A DNA stretch of 64,000 nucleotides from Pelagibaculum spongiae (GCF_003097315.1 NZ_QDDL01000002.1:372001-436000), one strand, 5' to 3'; numbered from the stretch's first letter, positions 35,970 through 45,235 are shown. Notes: generated by a model from the letters alone, not told the origin. Made by a program: numbers and translations.

Positions 35970-36012
35970 CTCAAGCACTTTAATATATAGCCATAATATT
36001 AAAGTGCTTGAG
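35970..36012. terminator. 17-bp perfect inverted repeat, probable bidirectional terminator
   Basis: Arms CTCAAGCACTTTAATAT at 35970-35986 and its exact complement at 35996-36012 pair around nine bases. It lies between the convergent membrane-protein and LysR genes. There is no long T-run, so termination is inferred from position. Confidence 0.6.
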
Positions 36013-36023
36013 AACTTAACAAT

Positions 36024-37046
36024 TTAGCCTTGTAATTCTTCAACTATATTTTCTGGCACTTCTTCTGGAAAAAAATTAATTTCTGGTTTAAATAAATCTA
36101 CCCAACCACGTAATGGATCTATCGGTTCTGGGGCTTCTTGCAGTGTTTTACGAATTGAATTGCTCATTAAATCCCGTAGCCATTTATGTGCCGGATTGTG
36201 GTGCTGACGACTGTGCCACACTAAATGATAAGCGAAAGGCTCATGGTTAACTGGCGGTTCAACCAGTTTTAATCCGAGTGTTTGTGCTTGTCGTAATGCT
36301 AAGCCACGTGGCATGGTTACGATTAAATCACTATTGGCAGCAATTGAAGGTGCAGCGGTAAAATGCGGCAATCGCAATACAATGTTGCGTTTTAGCCCTT
36401 GCTTGGCCAACTGTAAATCTATGTGGCCACGACGATCATTTCCTGTAGTAATTAAAATATGTCGTGCATCGCAATATTCATTTAATGTTAATTTTTTGCT
36501 TGCCAGTGGATGGTTGTAACGCATCACACAGACAAAGCGATCTTCACCTAAAGTTCGAGCATATATTTCTGCGGGTATCTGTTGGTCTAATGTTGCAAGA
36601 ATCAAATCAACTTGACCTTGTTGCAATTGATCCATCATGTCACTACGACGTGAGACAATCTCAAAATTCATCCCTGGTGCTTCTCGGCTGAGCTCCGACA
36701 TGATATTTGGCATAAAAACCTGAGAACCAAAGTCATTGGTCAGCACTCGAAATGAACCGCGGGCAGTACTTGGATCAAAGGTGGGAGATGCCAACAATTG
36801 CCCCACACTATCAAGTGTTTGCCCCAACTCTCCAACTAATGCTTCTGCCCTAGCTGTCGGCTTTAGGCCTTCGCGAGTACGCACAAAAAGCGGGTCGTTA
36901 AAAGTCGCGCGCAATCGTTGCAAGGTTCGGCTCATCGCCGATTGGGTAATCCCCAATTCAACCGCAGCTTTGGTGACATTATGAGTCTTAAGTAGTGCTT
37001 GTAGAGCAACAAGTAAGTTTAAATCTGTAGTAGCCAGAGGATGCAT
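36024..37046 (-). CDS. LysR-family transcriptional regulator
   Basis: A 340-residue regulator. Residues 5-64 form the winged helix (LNLLVALQALLKTHNVTKAAVELGITQSAMSRTLQRLR) followed by FNDPLFVRTREGLKPTARAE. The ligand-binding domain starts near 95. It is longer than most LysR proteins, with about 25 extra C-terminal residues. TAGGAG lies 5 bases before the ATG. It is divergent from the DJ-1/YqhD/GST genes across an 80-107 base gap and is the likely regulator of that group. Confidence 0.92.
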   Translation of the reverse strand: MHPLATTDLNLLVALQALLKTHNVTKAAVELGITQSAMSRTLQRLRATFNDPLFVRTREGLKPTARAEALVGELGQTLDSVGQLLASPTFDPSTARGSFRVLTNDFGSQVFMPNIMSELSREAPGMNFEIVSRRSDMMDQLQQGQVDLILATLDQQIPAEIYARTLGEDRFVCVMRYNHPLASKKLTLNEYCDARHILITTGNDRRGHIDLQLAKQGLKRNIVLRLPHFTAAPSIAANSDLIVTMPRGLALRQAQTLGLKLVEPPVNHEPFAYHLVWHSRQHHNPAHKWLRDLMSNSIRKTLQEAPEPIDPLRGWVDLFKPEINFFPEEVPENIVEELQG

Positions 37047-37153
37047 AATGACTCCTAATCATCTGGCGAATGATGCTAATGCATTGGGCGAATAATCGAA
37101 AGCCCTTTATGCTGCACACCTGTTAAGTGATTCAACAACAAAAAGGTTGCCGC

Positions 37154-37840
37154 ATGAAAATTCTGATGATCATGACCTCTCATGGCCAGTTAGGAAACAC
37201 TGGAAAAAAGACCGGTTTTTGGTTGGAAGAGTTTGCCGCCCCTTATTATCAATTTATTGATGCTGGCGTCGAAGTTGTTCTGGCCAGCCCTGCTGGTGGT
37301 CAACCACCGGTTGATCCAAAAAGCGTATCAGAAGATCTTCAAACTGACGCAACTCGCAGATTTGAAAAAGATATTGATGCCAGAACCATGCTTTCCAATA
37401 CTCGAAAATTATCTTTAATCGTGCCAGATGCATTCGATGCTGTATTTTTCCCTGGCGGTCATGGGCCACTGTGGGATTTGGCGGATAACCCAGAAACAGC
37501 ACGATTAATAGAATATTTTTATCAGCAGAAAAAACCAATTGGTGTTGTTTGTCATGCGGCAGCTGTTTTATGTCAGGCCATGGATGGCGACCATCCCCTA
37601 GTATCAGGTAAGCGACTGACTGGATTCAGCAATTCTGAAGAAGCTGCTGTTGATTTAACTTCGGTTGTTCCTTTTTCAATTGAAGACCGCTTAATTGAAT
37701 TAGGTGCTAGTTATTTTAAAGCGGATGACTGGACGCCATATGTAGAAGTCGCTGCAGGAATAATTAGCGGGCAAAACCCTGCTTCTTCCGATGTAACTGC
37801 ATCAGTATTAATGGATGCCGTACGTGGAGAAGTTGTTTAA
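37154..37840 (+). CDS. DJ-1/PfpI superfamily protein (type 1 glutamine amidotransferase-like)
   Basis: A 228-residue protein of the HchA/YajL/Hsp31-like group. Start MKILMIMTSH, conserved TGFWLEEFAAPYY, SPAGGQPPVDP, FFPGGHGPLWDL and the catalytic Cys in VVCHAAAVL. Members deglycate or degrade methylglyoxal and other dicarbonyls. I use the ATG at 37154, with AAAGG 8 bases upstream. It is followed by yqhD-like and GST genes, fitting an electrophile detoxification role, which is inference from context. Confidence 0.9.
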   Translation: MKILMIMTSHGQLGNTGKKTGFWLEEFAAPYYQFIDAGVEVVLASPAGGQPPVDPKSVSEDLQTDATRRFEKDIDARTMLSNTRKLSLIVPDAFDAVFFPGGHGPLWDLADNPETARLIEYFYQQKKPIGVVCHAAAVLCQAMDGDHPLVSGKRLTGFSNSEEAAVDLTSVVPFSIEDRLIELGASYFKADDWTPYVEVAAGIISGQNPASSDVTASVLMDAVRGEVV

Positions 37841-37994
37841 ATTCATCAAGTAAAATGAATCTAACATACTGATCGCTATATTTTTAAAATTTCCTAGTGG
37901 AAATGATCGGTAAATTCAGGTTAATTTGTAATTTCAAATACAATTACCTGCTTCGCCTAACCGTAATTTCTGGGCTGTAGTTTTTTGGGTATAG

Positions 37995-39149
37995 ATGAAT
38001 AATTTTCAATTTTATAATCCAACACGTATTTTGTTCGGTGAAGGACAAATCGCCTCTGTTGCAGACAACATCCCCCAGGGGAGCCGTGTTTTGTTTGCTT
38101 ATGGCGGCGGTAGCATTCACAAAAATGGTGTTTATGATCAGGTTAGAAAATCATTAGAACAGTTTGAGTTTTTTGAATTTTCTGGAATAGAAGTAAATCC
38201 TTCTTTTGTCACGTTAATGGAAGCAACTTCTCTAGTTCAGAGAGAAAATATCGATTTCATATTAGCTGTCGGCGGTGGCTCGGTGGTTGATGGCGCTAAG
38301 TTTATTGCAGCTGCATCAGTCTACGAGGGTGATGCTTGGAATATCATGACTAAGCCGAATCAGGTTAAACAAGCACTACCTTTAGGCTGTGTTTTAACCC
38401 TGCCGGCAACTGGCTCAGAAAGTAATGGCAATAGCGTAGTTACTCGCTATGAAACCCATGAAAAGTTAGGTTTTTTCAGCCCATTAGTTTTCCCGCGCTT
38501 TGCAGTACTTGATCCAACCACCACCTTGACCTTGCCGCAGCGCCAGGTAAGCAATGGTGTTGTTGATGCATTTGTTCATGTGATTGAACAGTATTTAACC
38601 TACCCGGTTAATGCACCGATACAAGATGGATTTTCTGAAAGTTTGCTGAAAACCTTAATTAGCGAAGGGCCGAAAGCGCTGGCTAATCCGAATGATATTA
38701 CGGTACGCAGTAATATTATGTGGAGTGCCACTTTGGCACTAAACGGGCTAATCAGTAGTGGCGTGCCACAAGACTGGGCAACCCATATGATTGGCCATGA
38801 GCTGACTGCGCTACACGGCGTTGATCATGCCGTCAGCCTTGCGATTATATTGCCACCACTATTGCAAGAAATGACCGAAGAAAAGCATGCTAAGTTGCTG
38901 CAATACGCAACGAATGTCTGGAATATTGATTCCGGTGACGACGCTTCAAAAATTGCACTAGCCATTGAAAAAACTCGTGATTTTTTTGAATTGATGCAGA
39001 TTAAAACACGTTTGTCAGACTATCAAATCGGCAAACATGATATTCCTGAAATTCTCGGCCAGTTAGAAAAGCACAATATGATGCAACTTGGTGAAAGAGG
39101 CCAAGTAACCTTAGATCGCACTCAAAAGATTTTGTTAAACGCTTTATAA
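37995..39149 (+). CDS. yqhD: Iron-dependent alcohol dehydrogenase, YqhD family aldehyde reductase
   Basis: A 384-residue group III dehydrogenase that reduces short-chain aldehydes with NADPH. It follows E. coli YqhD over the whole length: MNNF.....TRILFG, YGGGSIHKNGVYD, LAVGGGSVVDGAKFIAAA, LTLPATGSESNG, VVDAFVHVIEQY, and metal ligands in GVPQDWATHMIGHELTALHGVDHA. It lies between the DJ-1 and GST genes on the same strand, 24 bases upstream of the GST start, and is probably controlled by the divergent LysR regulator. Confidence 0.93.
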   Translation: MNNFQFYNPTRILFGEGQIASVADNIPQGSRVLFAYGGGSIHKNGVYDQVRKSLEQFEFFEFSGIEVNPSFVTLMEATSLVQRENIDFILAVGGGSVVDGAKFIAAASVYEGDAWNIMTKPNQVKQALPLGCVLTLPATGSESNGNSVVTRYETHEKLGFFSPLVFPRFAVLDPTTTLTLPQRQVSNGVVDAFVHVIEQYLTYPVNAPIQDGFSESLLKTLISEGPKALANPNDITVRSNIMWSATLALNGLISSGVPQDWATHMIGHELTALHGVDHAVSLAIILPPLLQEMTEEKHAKLLQYATNVWNIDSGDDASKIALAIEKTRDFFELMQIKTRLSDYQIGKHDIPEILGQLEKHNMMQLGERGQVTLDRTQKILLNAL

Positions 39150-39173
39150 CTAAGTGCCTATTGGGAGATAAAA

Positions 39174-39791
39174 ATGCTTACTTTGCACCATTTGAATCAA
39201 TCTCGCTCAAAACGCATTATCTGGATGCTAGAAGAGTTAGGTGTTGAATATCAAATTAAAGCTTATCAGCGAGATGCAAAAACATTTTTAGCGCCAGTGG
39301 AATTAAAAGCGATCCACCCATTAGGCAAATCGCCGGTTATTGAAAATAACGATCTGGTTCTGGCTGAATCAGGTGCGATCATAGAATATTTAATCGAAAA
39401 ATTTGACGCAAAAGAAGTTTTCGCTCCAGCCAAGAACTCTAAGGAATATGCCCATTACTTACAATGGTTGCATTTTGCAGAGAGCTCAGCAGCATTTCCA
39501 TTATTAATGGATTATTTTTTAAAGAAAGATGCTTCTCAGTCTGAATTTTTAAATGGCTACGTTGCGATGGAATTAGAAAAAATTCTTAGCTATTTAAGCG
39601 ATCATTTACAGCAACAACCATGGCTAACCGGACAACAATTTACCGGTGCTGATGTATTAATTTCATTTATTTTTGAAATTGCATCATCCATGGGATTATT
39701 AGCAGACTACCCAGTGCTTCAAGATTACTTAGCTCGATTGAAACTGCGACCAGCAGCCATCAAGGCTGAACAAATAGAAGCTGAACACTAG
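39174..39791 (+). CDS. Glutathione S-transferase
   Basis: A 205-residue cytosolic GST. The thioredoxin-like N-terminal domain (LTLHHLNQSRSKRIIWMLEELGVEY) carries the Ser-Arg substrate-binding turn, HPLGKSPVIE and the glutathione-contact ESGAIIEYL. The helical C-terminal domain has FTGADVLISF, the N-capping box region. GGGAG precedes the ATG. As last gene of the DJ-1-yqhD-GST set it may conjugate electrophiles. Confidence 0.92.
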   Translation: MLTLHHLNQSRSKRIIWMLEELGVEYQIKAYQRDAKTFLAPVELKAIHPLGKSPVIENNDLVLAESGAIIEYLIEKFDAKEVFAPAKNSKEYAHYLQWLHFAESSAAFPLLMDYFLKKDASQSEFLNGYVAMELEKILSYLSDHLQQQPWLTGQQFTGADVLISFIFEIASSMGLLADYPVLQDYLARLKLRPAAIKAEQIEAEH

Positions 39792-39895
39792 GTATAAATA
39801 GATATAAACAATCACTAGTGATTGTTACTGAGCATAGCCAGAGCTAAAGGAATAGATCTGGTATAAAAAAAGCAATAAGTGTAAACCCGTCGTGA

Positions 39896-39943
39896 ACCGA
39901 TACTGACTACCCGGCCAGGTAGCTCAGCATCGGTTTTTTTTTG
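39896..39943 (+). terminator. Terminator downstream of the GST gene
   Basis: AACCGATACTGACTACC pairs with GGTAGCTCAGCATCGGTT (imperfect) and is followed by T9, so it acts on plus-strand transcripts. An additional palindrome AACAATCACTAGTGATTGTT lies at 39808-39827, just after the GST stop. Confidence 0.8.
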
Positions 39944-39963
39944 CCTGAAAAATATCTTTAGGA

Positions 39964-40051
39964 TGTAGGTTTGATAAGCCTTCGGCGCAATCAGACATTT
40001 TTGGAATGTACTGCCAGATGTCTGATTTCGTTAACACTCATCAAACCTACA
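39964..40051. repeat. Intergenic repeat A, copy 1
   Basis: An 88-base element with 11-bp perfect inverted ends TGTAGGTTTGA and TCAAACCTACA. Inside are inverted segments AATCAGACAT and ATGTCTGATTTCGTT. The same ends and interior recur at 63100-63231. Confidence 0.75.
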
Positions 40052-40066
40052 CAAACCGCTACAAAT

Positions 40067-42412
40067 TTACGCCGCCTTAGCCAATTCCGGTTGGCTGATT
40101 TCAGCTTTCGACCGAATCAACATCAGCAACAGCGGTGGCAAGAAGATAAAGTCAATGAACAAGGCAATTAAAATAGTCGCTGCAGTAAGAATACCGGCAT
40201 CTGAATTCATACCAAATACCGAGAATGCAAGCACACCAAAATTGGCAACTAGAATAATCGTTGTGACAAACAACGCCACGCCCACTGTCTTAAATGCATA
40301 ACGAATTGCATCGGCAGTATCCAGCCCTTGCTCTCTTTGTGCTCGTAAGAACTTGCTCAAAAAGTGCACCGTATAATCGACCACAATTCCCATGGTGACA
40401 CCGGTTACCATCGACAATCCTAAACCAACTTGACCAAATAACATGCCCCACAAGCCAAAACCAACTGCTATCGGTAGCATATTTGGTAGCAAACTAATCA
40501 AACCAAACTTGGCTGATTTTAAAGCCACTGCCAAAATGGCACTAATCACCAGCATCGCCAGAAAAGCCCCTTCCAACATCGAATACATATTGTTGTAACT
40601 GATGTGAGCAAACATCACATCGGAGCTTGAACCTTCGTGATACATAGTTTTTGGTGCATTTTCATTTAACCAGCTTTTGGCTCGTTCTTGCAGACCTAAC
40701 AATTCAGAAGTAGGCAAATTCTTCAAGGTCGCAGTTAAGCGAATGGATGATTTATCAATGTCTATTTGATTGTTTAAATCCAGGCCAAATGGCAGTGACA
40801 TTTCATACATTAACAAGTACTGAGCGGCTAAATCTCGCTGCTCAGGCAATTGATAATATTCAGGCTGCCCAGCATGCATATTCTGGTTTAACTGCTTAAA
40901 AGTATCAGTAATTGTTTGAACATGAACCACTTCAGACTGACTACGATACCAATCGGTAAAAGCATCAACCGTGGCTAAAAATTCCGGGTTGCTAATGCCG
41001 CCTGATTCACCTGAACTGAGCGAGTACTCGATAGTTGCCAAACCGGTTAAATTCGCTTTGGTGTAATCATTCACCTGTCGAATCAGCAATGATTCATCAA
41101 AATACTCAGCCCAATTATCATAAAGCTTGTTGGCAGGCATAAATGCCACCGTTGCAATAATCAGCACTAGACTTAATGGCAGCAGCTTTTTGCTATGGGC
41201 AATCACCCAATCGGCAAATACTTCCATGGAATGACTAGCTTGTTCATCGCGGCCACTGACTCGAATCGGTAGAATCATCATTAATGCCGGCAGCAGGGTA
41301 ATCGACATCAACCATGCGACGGTCACACCAATCGCTACTGTGTTTCCAAGGTCGTGGAATGGCGGTGTATCAGAGAAATTCAGCGATAAAAAACCAATCA
41401 CTGTTGTGATACTGGTAATAAATACTGGCGAGAAGTTAATCCGCAAACTTTCAGCCATGGCTGCCCTACGATCTTTACCATTTCGCAGCTGCTGAAAAAA
41501 TGCCACCAATATGTGAATACTGTCGGCCACCGCCAAGGTCAAAATCATGGTCGGCGCATTGGCCAGCGGCGGTGTTAGGTACAAACCCATCCAGCCAGCC
41601 ATTCCCATTGCCATGCCGATCGAAACAAAAATAATCGCCAAACTACCTAAAGTACCGCTGATCATGGTGATCCAGCTGGCACCCGAAGCAATAAACATAT
41701 AAACCGCAATACACAAAACAGCCACGGCAAACGCAACCGGAACCAAATGCTTGAGATCCCACATGGTGGCTTCTTTAAAAGCATTATTGTTCATAATCTT
41801 GCCTGTCAGCCGGAACTCAACATCCGGGTATTTGGCAATAAACTGGTCTCGTAATGCCCGACTCGCTTTCACCACTTCTGGCTGCGTCCCGAATTTATCT
41901 TTCTCCGGTAGCTGAACCGTAACCAAAATGGCAGTAATTGATCCCTGCGGATTAATCAATCGCTTGACCAGCAACGGCTCATTGGTTGCGATATTTTTTA
42001 TTTTCTGCAGGTCTGCATCGGTAAGTACTGCCGGGTCGTCAACCAAACTCGCCACATTAAGGTCATCTTCCAATGCCTCGGTATGTTGATAGTTGGTAAT
42101 CGAATCGACACGCAGTGAGTAAGGAATTTGCCATGCAGCATCTGTCAGCTGATGAATAATACTCAAGGTAGGTTTGCTGAAGACCTGATCATCTTTGGGA
42201 GAAATGACAAACAGCAGGGTGTCACTCTTGGTATAGGTCTGCTGCAAATGCTCAAACGCCTGCATCTCTGGATTTTCACTAGAAAAGAACATCCGGTAAT
42301 CGGCGTTTGGAGTCAGTGGAAAACCCCCTAAAGTTGCGGCAAACAGCACCATGCACAGGCCAAGCACGCTATAGCGCCAGCGCAGCACCGTGGATATAAA
42401 AGACTCCAACAT
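40067..42412 (-). CDS. RND/MMPL superfamily exporter
   Basis: A 781-residue inner-membrane exporter with about 12 helices in two repeats, each preceded by a large periplasmic loop. Typical MMPL features: SVADSIHILVAFF-like segment (AVADSIHILVAFFQQL) after the fourth helix, TSITTVIGFLSLNFSDTPPFHDLG, and in the second half GVTMGIVVDYTVHFLSKFLRA. This family moves lipids, hopanoids or small molecules and works without a fusion/outer-membrane partner nearby. No dedicated partner gene is present. The gene ends beside repeat A1. Confidence 0.9.
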   Translation of the reverse strand: MLESFISTVLRWRYSVLGLCMVLFAATLGGFPLTPNADYRMFFSSENPEMQAFEHLQQTYTKSDTLLFVISPKDDQVFSKPTLSIIHQLTDAAWQIPYSLRVDSITNYQHTEALEDDLNVASLVDDPAVLTDADLQKIKNIATNEPLLVKRLINPQGSITAILVTVQLPEKDKFGTQPEVVKASRALRDQFIAKYPDVEFRLTGKIMNNNAFKEATMWDLKHLVPVAFAVAVLCIAVYMFIASGASWITMISGTLGSLAIIFVSIGMAMGMAGWMGLYLTPPLANAPTMILTLAVADSIHILVAFFQQLRNGKDRRAAMAESLRINFSPVFITSITTVIGFLSLNFSDTPPFHDLGNTVAIGVTVAWLMSITLLPALMMILPIRVSGRDEQASHSMEVFADWVIAHSKKLLPLSLVLIIATVAFMPANKLYDNWAEYFDESLLIRQVNDYTKANLTGLATIEYSLSSGESGGISNPEFLATVDAFTDWYRSQSEVVHVQTITDTFKQLNQNMHAGQPEYYQLPEQRDLAAQYLLMYEMSLPFGLDLNNQIDIDKSSIRLTATLKNLPTSELLGLQERAKSWLNENAPKTMYHEGSSSDVMFAHISYNNMYSMLEGAFLAMLVISAILAVALKSAKFGLISLLPNMLPIAVGFGLWGMLFGQVGLGLSMVTGVTMGIVVDYTVHFLSKFLRAQREQGLDTADAIRYAFKTVGVALFVTTIILVANFGVLAFSVFGMNSDAGILTAATILIALFIDFIFLPPLLLMLIRSKAEISQPELAKAA

Positions 42413-42545
42413 ATCTATTGCTCTTATTGTTATTTTTATTGTGGTTGTGTTGTTTTGCAGCGGGCATAAACGAAAATTAATGCACGTGCATTAACCGGCA
42501 TTATTAGGGAGAAGTGTTTTAGGTGCAAGGGATAAGGTAAATTGC

Positions 42546-42892
42546 CAGCGTCGGTTGCACGGAGCATCCGTAGGCGCGACCTGCAACTTGACCATGGTGC
42601 GATAAATACCAGCGGTTGATATTTAGCAAAACCAAATTGACATATTGTTTGCCGGGCATTTATCGCCAACCTCGAAAGAATGAATAAAAGAAGATGATTG
42701 TTTGCCCACGTAGGTTGCACGGAGCAGCCGTAGGCGCGACCTGCAACTTGACCATGGTGCGATAAATACCAGCGGTTGATATTTAGCAAAACCAAATTGA
42801 CATATTGTTTGCCGGGCATTCATCGAAAGCCCCGAAAGTTGCAGGTCGCACCTAGCGCACCTAGCGCACCTAGCGCTCCGTGCAATCTACGT
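42546..42892. repeat. Intergenic repeat B, island 1 (two forward units and one reverse end)
   Basis: Two near-identical 113-base direct copies at 42553-42665 and 42713-42825 (period 160) begin GGTTGCACGGAGCA and include CGTAGGCGCGACCTGCAAC and ATTGTTTGCCGGGCATT. A reversed end (GTTGCAGGTCGC...GCTCCGTGCAAT) at 42836-42891 carries three tandem copies of the 9-mer CGCACCTAG. The 483 bases between the MMPL and DUF2721 genes are essentially all repeat. Apparent reading frames here are produced by the repeat. Confidence 0.85.
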
Positions 42893-42895
42893 ATT

Positions 42896-43327
42896 CTACT
42901 TTTGCAACGCTTTAACCTTTCTTCGCTTACTGCGTAAATCTTTTTCCAGCTCACTGAGTTCTGAGTTGATTGCATTAACTGAGATATGAATTTCCATCAC
43001 CGACAAAGCCAGAGATAGCAATAAAAGCACTAGGCTGAAACCAAATACCCACTCACCTAGCAACGCTTGATCAATGAAAATTAGCAGCATAGTGACCACA
43101 CAAAAGAAAAAGCTCAATGAACCCATCAATTGCATACCACGGATCAGATTAACCCGATAACGCAGTTGTTTAATTTGCTGCAGAACCATTGCCGAGCGAG
43201 TGTCGGTATATTTGTCTTTCAAACTGCGCAACAAGTTGGCAATCGTCAAAAATCGATTGGTGTACGCCAGCAACAGCAGCGAAATAGCCGGGAATAATAA
43301 GGCGGGGGTCGTAACGTTAATCATCAT
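42896..43327 (-). CDS. DUF2721 family membrane protein
   Basis: A 143-residue protein with three hydrophobic segments: TTPALLFPAISLLLLAYTNRF, SLSFFFCVVTMLLIFID and VFGFSLVLLLLSLALSVME. The AYTNRFL..ANL signature, the central YR..L characteristic, and a charged coiled C-terminal end (ELSELEKDLRSKRRKVK) fit the DUF2721 family. Function unknown. It lies between repeat island B1 and an unpaired terminator on the opposite strand. Confidence 0.8.
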   Translation of the reverse strand: MMINVTTPALLFPAISLLLLAYTNRFLTIANLLRSLKDKYTDTRSAMVLQQIKQLRYRVNLIRGMQLMGSLSFFFCVVTMLLIFIDQALLGEWVFGFSLVLLLLSLALSVMEIHISVNAINSELSELEKDLRSKRRKVKALQK

Positions 43328-43354
43328 GGTTTATCAAAAGTCTGTTCTGCAGCA

Positions 43355-43453
43355 ATGATAACCGAGGTTATCTATAAAGACTTTGATCAAATAACCACTC
43401 AGGCTGAGTTGCCAAAACGCAGATTGCAGCTTTATACGAAATTTCGATTTTAA
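43355..43453 (+). CDS. Possible 32-residue small protein followed by a terminator
   Basis: A short frame starting MITEVIYKDFDQITTQ and ending LYTKFRF lies in the gap between two minus-strand genes, directly upstream of a plus-strand terminator. No good ribosome binding site is visible. It may be a small protein, the remnant of a larger gene, or part of a small RNA. The only support is the orphan terminator. Confidence 0.25.
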   Translation: MITEVIYKDFDQITTQAELPKRRLQLYTKFRF

Positions 43454-43461
43454 TTTGAGTA

Positions 43462-43500
43462 ACACCTGTGCTGCCAAAGAAGGCTGTACAGGTGTTTTTT
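43462..43500 (+). terminator. Plus-strand terminator with no obvious gene upstream
   Basis: ACACCTGT and ACAGGTGT arms pair around a loop with a second GCTGCC/GGC pairing and are followed by six T. Both flanking genes are on the minus strand, so the transcript it terminates is unexplained. Confidence 0.7.
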
Positions 43501-43515
43501 GAATAATATGGTTAA

Positions 43516-44205
43516 CTATTTGATGCAATGGTTGCTAATCAATGGCGCTTCATTAATCAAATATTGCAGATCAAAAATAATGTCTGCTGGGAACTCTGAA
43601 AAATCCTTACCCGGCTCTGAATTACTGATGCGAATCTTTAACTCACGAGCACTCAGAGTAGATACCAGTAGCTCCTGAGGCTTACTGACCACTAGTTTCC
43701 GCCAACGATTATGCGTCCAACTGACCAAACCTTGAACTTGCGTTAGCTGACCATCAATAATGAATTCTGTCGTAAACCCATCACCCACCATGCTTCTAAG
43801 AAAGGTATCCGTTTTGCCGTCTTTGCAGTCAAAAACCAATTCGGGCTTGATACGATCTTTATTTTGGCAAAGCACACCGGGGCTTTGGCAATTAGAGTCC
43901 ATTCGACCTTCAAGAACCAGAGACAACCCAACCGAACCATCTGGCTGGTCTTCGCCTAAAATCACCTTGATTGGTGAGGTCAAATTAGCGATTCGACTCT
44001 CTAAATTTTCAAGACGGCTACGCAGTTGGCTATTACTATCCATGAGATTAACCAGCTCAGCTTTATGCTGCTCCAATAGCACTTCACCTGCTTCAATCAC
44101 TTGCTTGTCATTACAAAGTGATCGTTCGCTCCAGCATGTTTGTGCTGTAGTGGCAAAAGATGCTGTCGACAGTAAAAGAATCGCCCCGAGACTTTTCAAC
44201 TTCAT
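43516..44205 (-). CDS. Secreted protein of unknown function with coiled-coil segment
   Basis: A 229-residue protein I do not recognise. The signal peptide is residues 1-21 (LGAILLLSTASFATTAQ). Residues about 38-75 form a predicted coiled coil (EVLLEQHKAELVNLMDSNSQ, then LRSRLENLESRIANL). The rest is beta-rich with six cysteines (CWSERSLC, CQSPGVLC, FDC, HC), suggesting periplasmic disulfides. AGCAGG precedes the ATG. It is isolated; the 317-base upstream gap presumably carries its promoter. Confidence 0.75.
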   Translation of the reverse strand: MKLKSLGAILLLSTASFATTAQTCWSERSLCNDKQVIEAGEVLLEQHKAELVNLMDSNSQLRSRLENLESRIANLTSPIKVILGEDQPDGSVGLSLVLEGRMDSNCQSPGVLCQNKDRIKPELVFDCKDGKTDTFLRSMVGDGFTTEFIIDGQLTQVQGLVSWTHNRWRKLVVSKPQELLVSTLSARELKIRISNSEPGKDFSEFPADIIFDLQYLINEAPLISNHCIK

Positions 44206-44522
44206 AACCTGCTGATGTCCGTGTTATTGCTCATCCAAGTAACTCCAATCATAAACAAATCGCCACCACAAGAAACCCCAGTGAAAGCAGTCTGGCACGA
44301 ATGGATAAAAAAAGTCGGGGGGAGGATCACAAAGAAAGCTAAGCAAAACAAAGCGGATAACAAGTTGTTTTTATTCGTCTAATGATTGGTTTGTTATTTT
44401 TGGGTTTGATATTGCTACGGCTCAATTGATTCGAGCCGTAACACATTATTCGTGGTAATTTGCCGCAAAATGTCTCATTTTCTAACTGGAAAATAGCTGC
44501 ATAGCCATTTACCTAATCTGCA
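44206..44522. other. Gene-free stretch
   Basis: No convincing reading frame. It contains one hairpin, TACGGCTC-AATTGATTC-GAGCCGTA at 44414-44438, without a T-run, and the expected minus-strand promoter of the secreted protein gene at its left end. Confidence 0.4.
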
Positions 44523-45134
44523 TTAAAACAACCAGTTCCAAAAGCCTTGGTTCAAGTCATCCTTACATTTACGATACTGAGCACCGTAAGTGCTGGCTTG
44601 TCTTTTTACCTTCTTGGCCACCTTCACCAGCCAAGGTTTTTTACGATAGCTTTTGTTCTTATAGCCACCCCAACCTTCGTGATAGTTCAGGTATTGACCA
44701 TAAGCGTCCCACTTTGAAACACCGTTTATTTTGTGAGTTTTGTTCATATACCAGCCGACAAAATCCATTGCATCATCAAAGTCATCGCGATCGGCACCCC
44801 AGTTACCAGTTTCTTTCAGATAGTCTGACCATGCGGCACTTTTAACCTGTGCAAAACCATAGGCAGAGCTAACCCGGCCCCATGGAATAAAGCCCAGCAA
44901 GTAATCTTTCGGTGGCAAAGCATCGCCACGAAAGCTCGACTCTTGCTTGATAATCGCCATCGGAATTTGTAACGGCTGACCCCATTTTTTCTGGCTATCC
45001 AGCGCCGCGGCGTACCAGTCTTCATTTTCTTCAAAAATCGTACACAGATTATTCGGGTTACTCGGTCGATAGTTTCCACCACAACCGGTCACCAGCAAAA
45101 CGCAGATAACCAGTATTAGAGAACGCAGCCGCAT
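44523..45134 (-). CDS. SLT-domain lytic transglycosylase lipoprotein
   Basis: A 203-residue protein with a lipoprotein signal (LVICVLLVTGC, Cys18 as lipidation site). The lysozyme-like domain has IPMAIIKQESSF, with the catalytic Glu, then SSAYGFAQVKSAAWSDY and YLNYHEGWGGY. It would cleave peptidoglycan glycan strands from the membrane side. It is shorter than MltC/Slt and lacks accessory domains. GAAGGA lies 7 bases upstream of the ATG. No secretion or flagellar cluster adjoins it. Confidence 0.9.
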   Translation of the reverse strand: MRLRSLILVICVLLVTGCGGNYRPSNPNNLCTIFEENEDWYAAALDSQKKWGQPLQIPMAIIKQESSFRGDALPPKDYLLGFIPWGRVSSAYGFAQVKSAAWSDYLKETGNWGADRDDFDDAMDFVGWYMNKTHKINGVSKWDAYGQYLNYHEGWGGYKNKSYRKKPWLVKVAKKVKRQASTYGAQYRKCKDDLNQGFWNWLF

Positions 45135-45235
45135 ATTGTTTCCTTCGGGGTCTATTCACCACAATTTTTGATTGCCGGAACTGCCAATCAATGAGAGAGT
45201 CAAAACAATTTCACCAATAACAATAATAAAACACA

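Noticed and set aside
42436-42823. Apparent reading frames of 66-127 codons between the MMPL and DUF2721 genes
   Set aside because: They lie entirely inside tandem B-family repeats, start without signals and repeat their own peptide.
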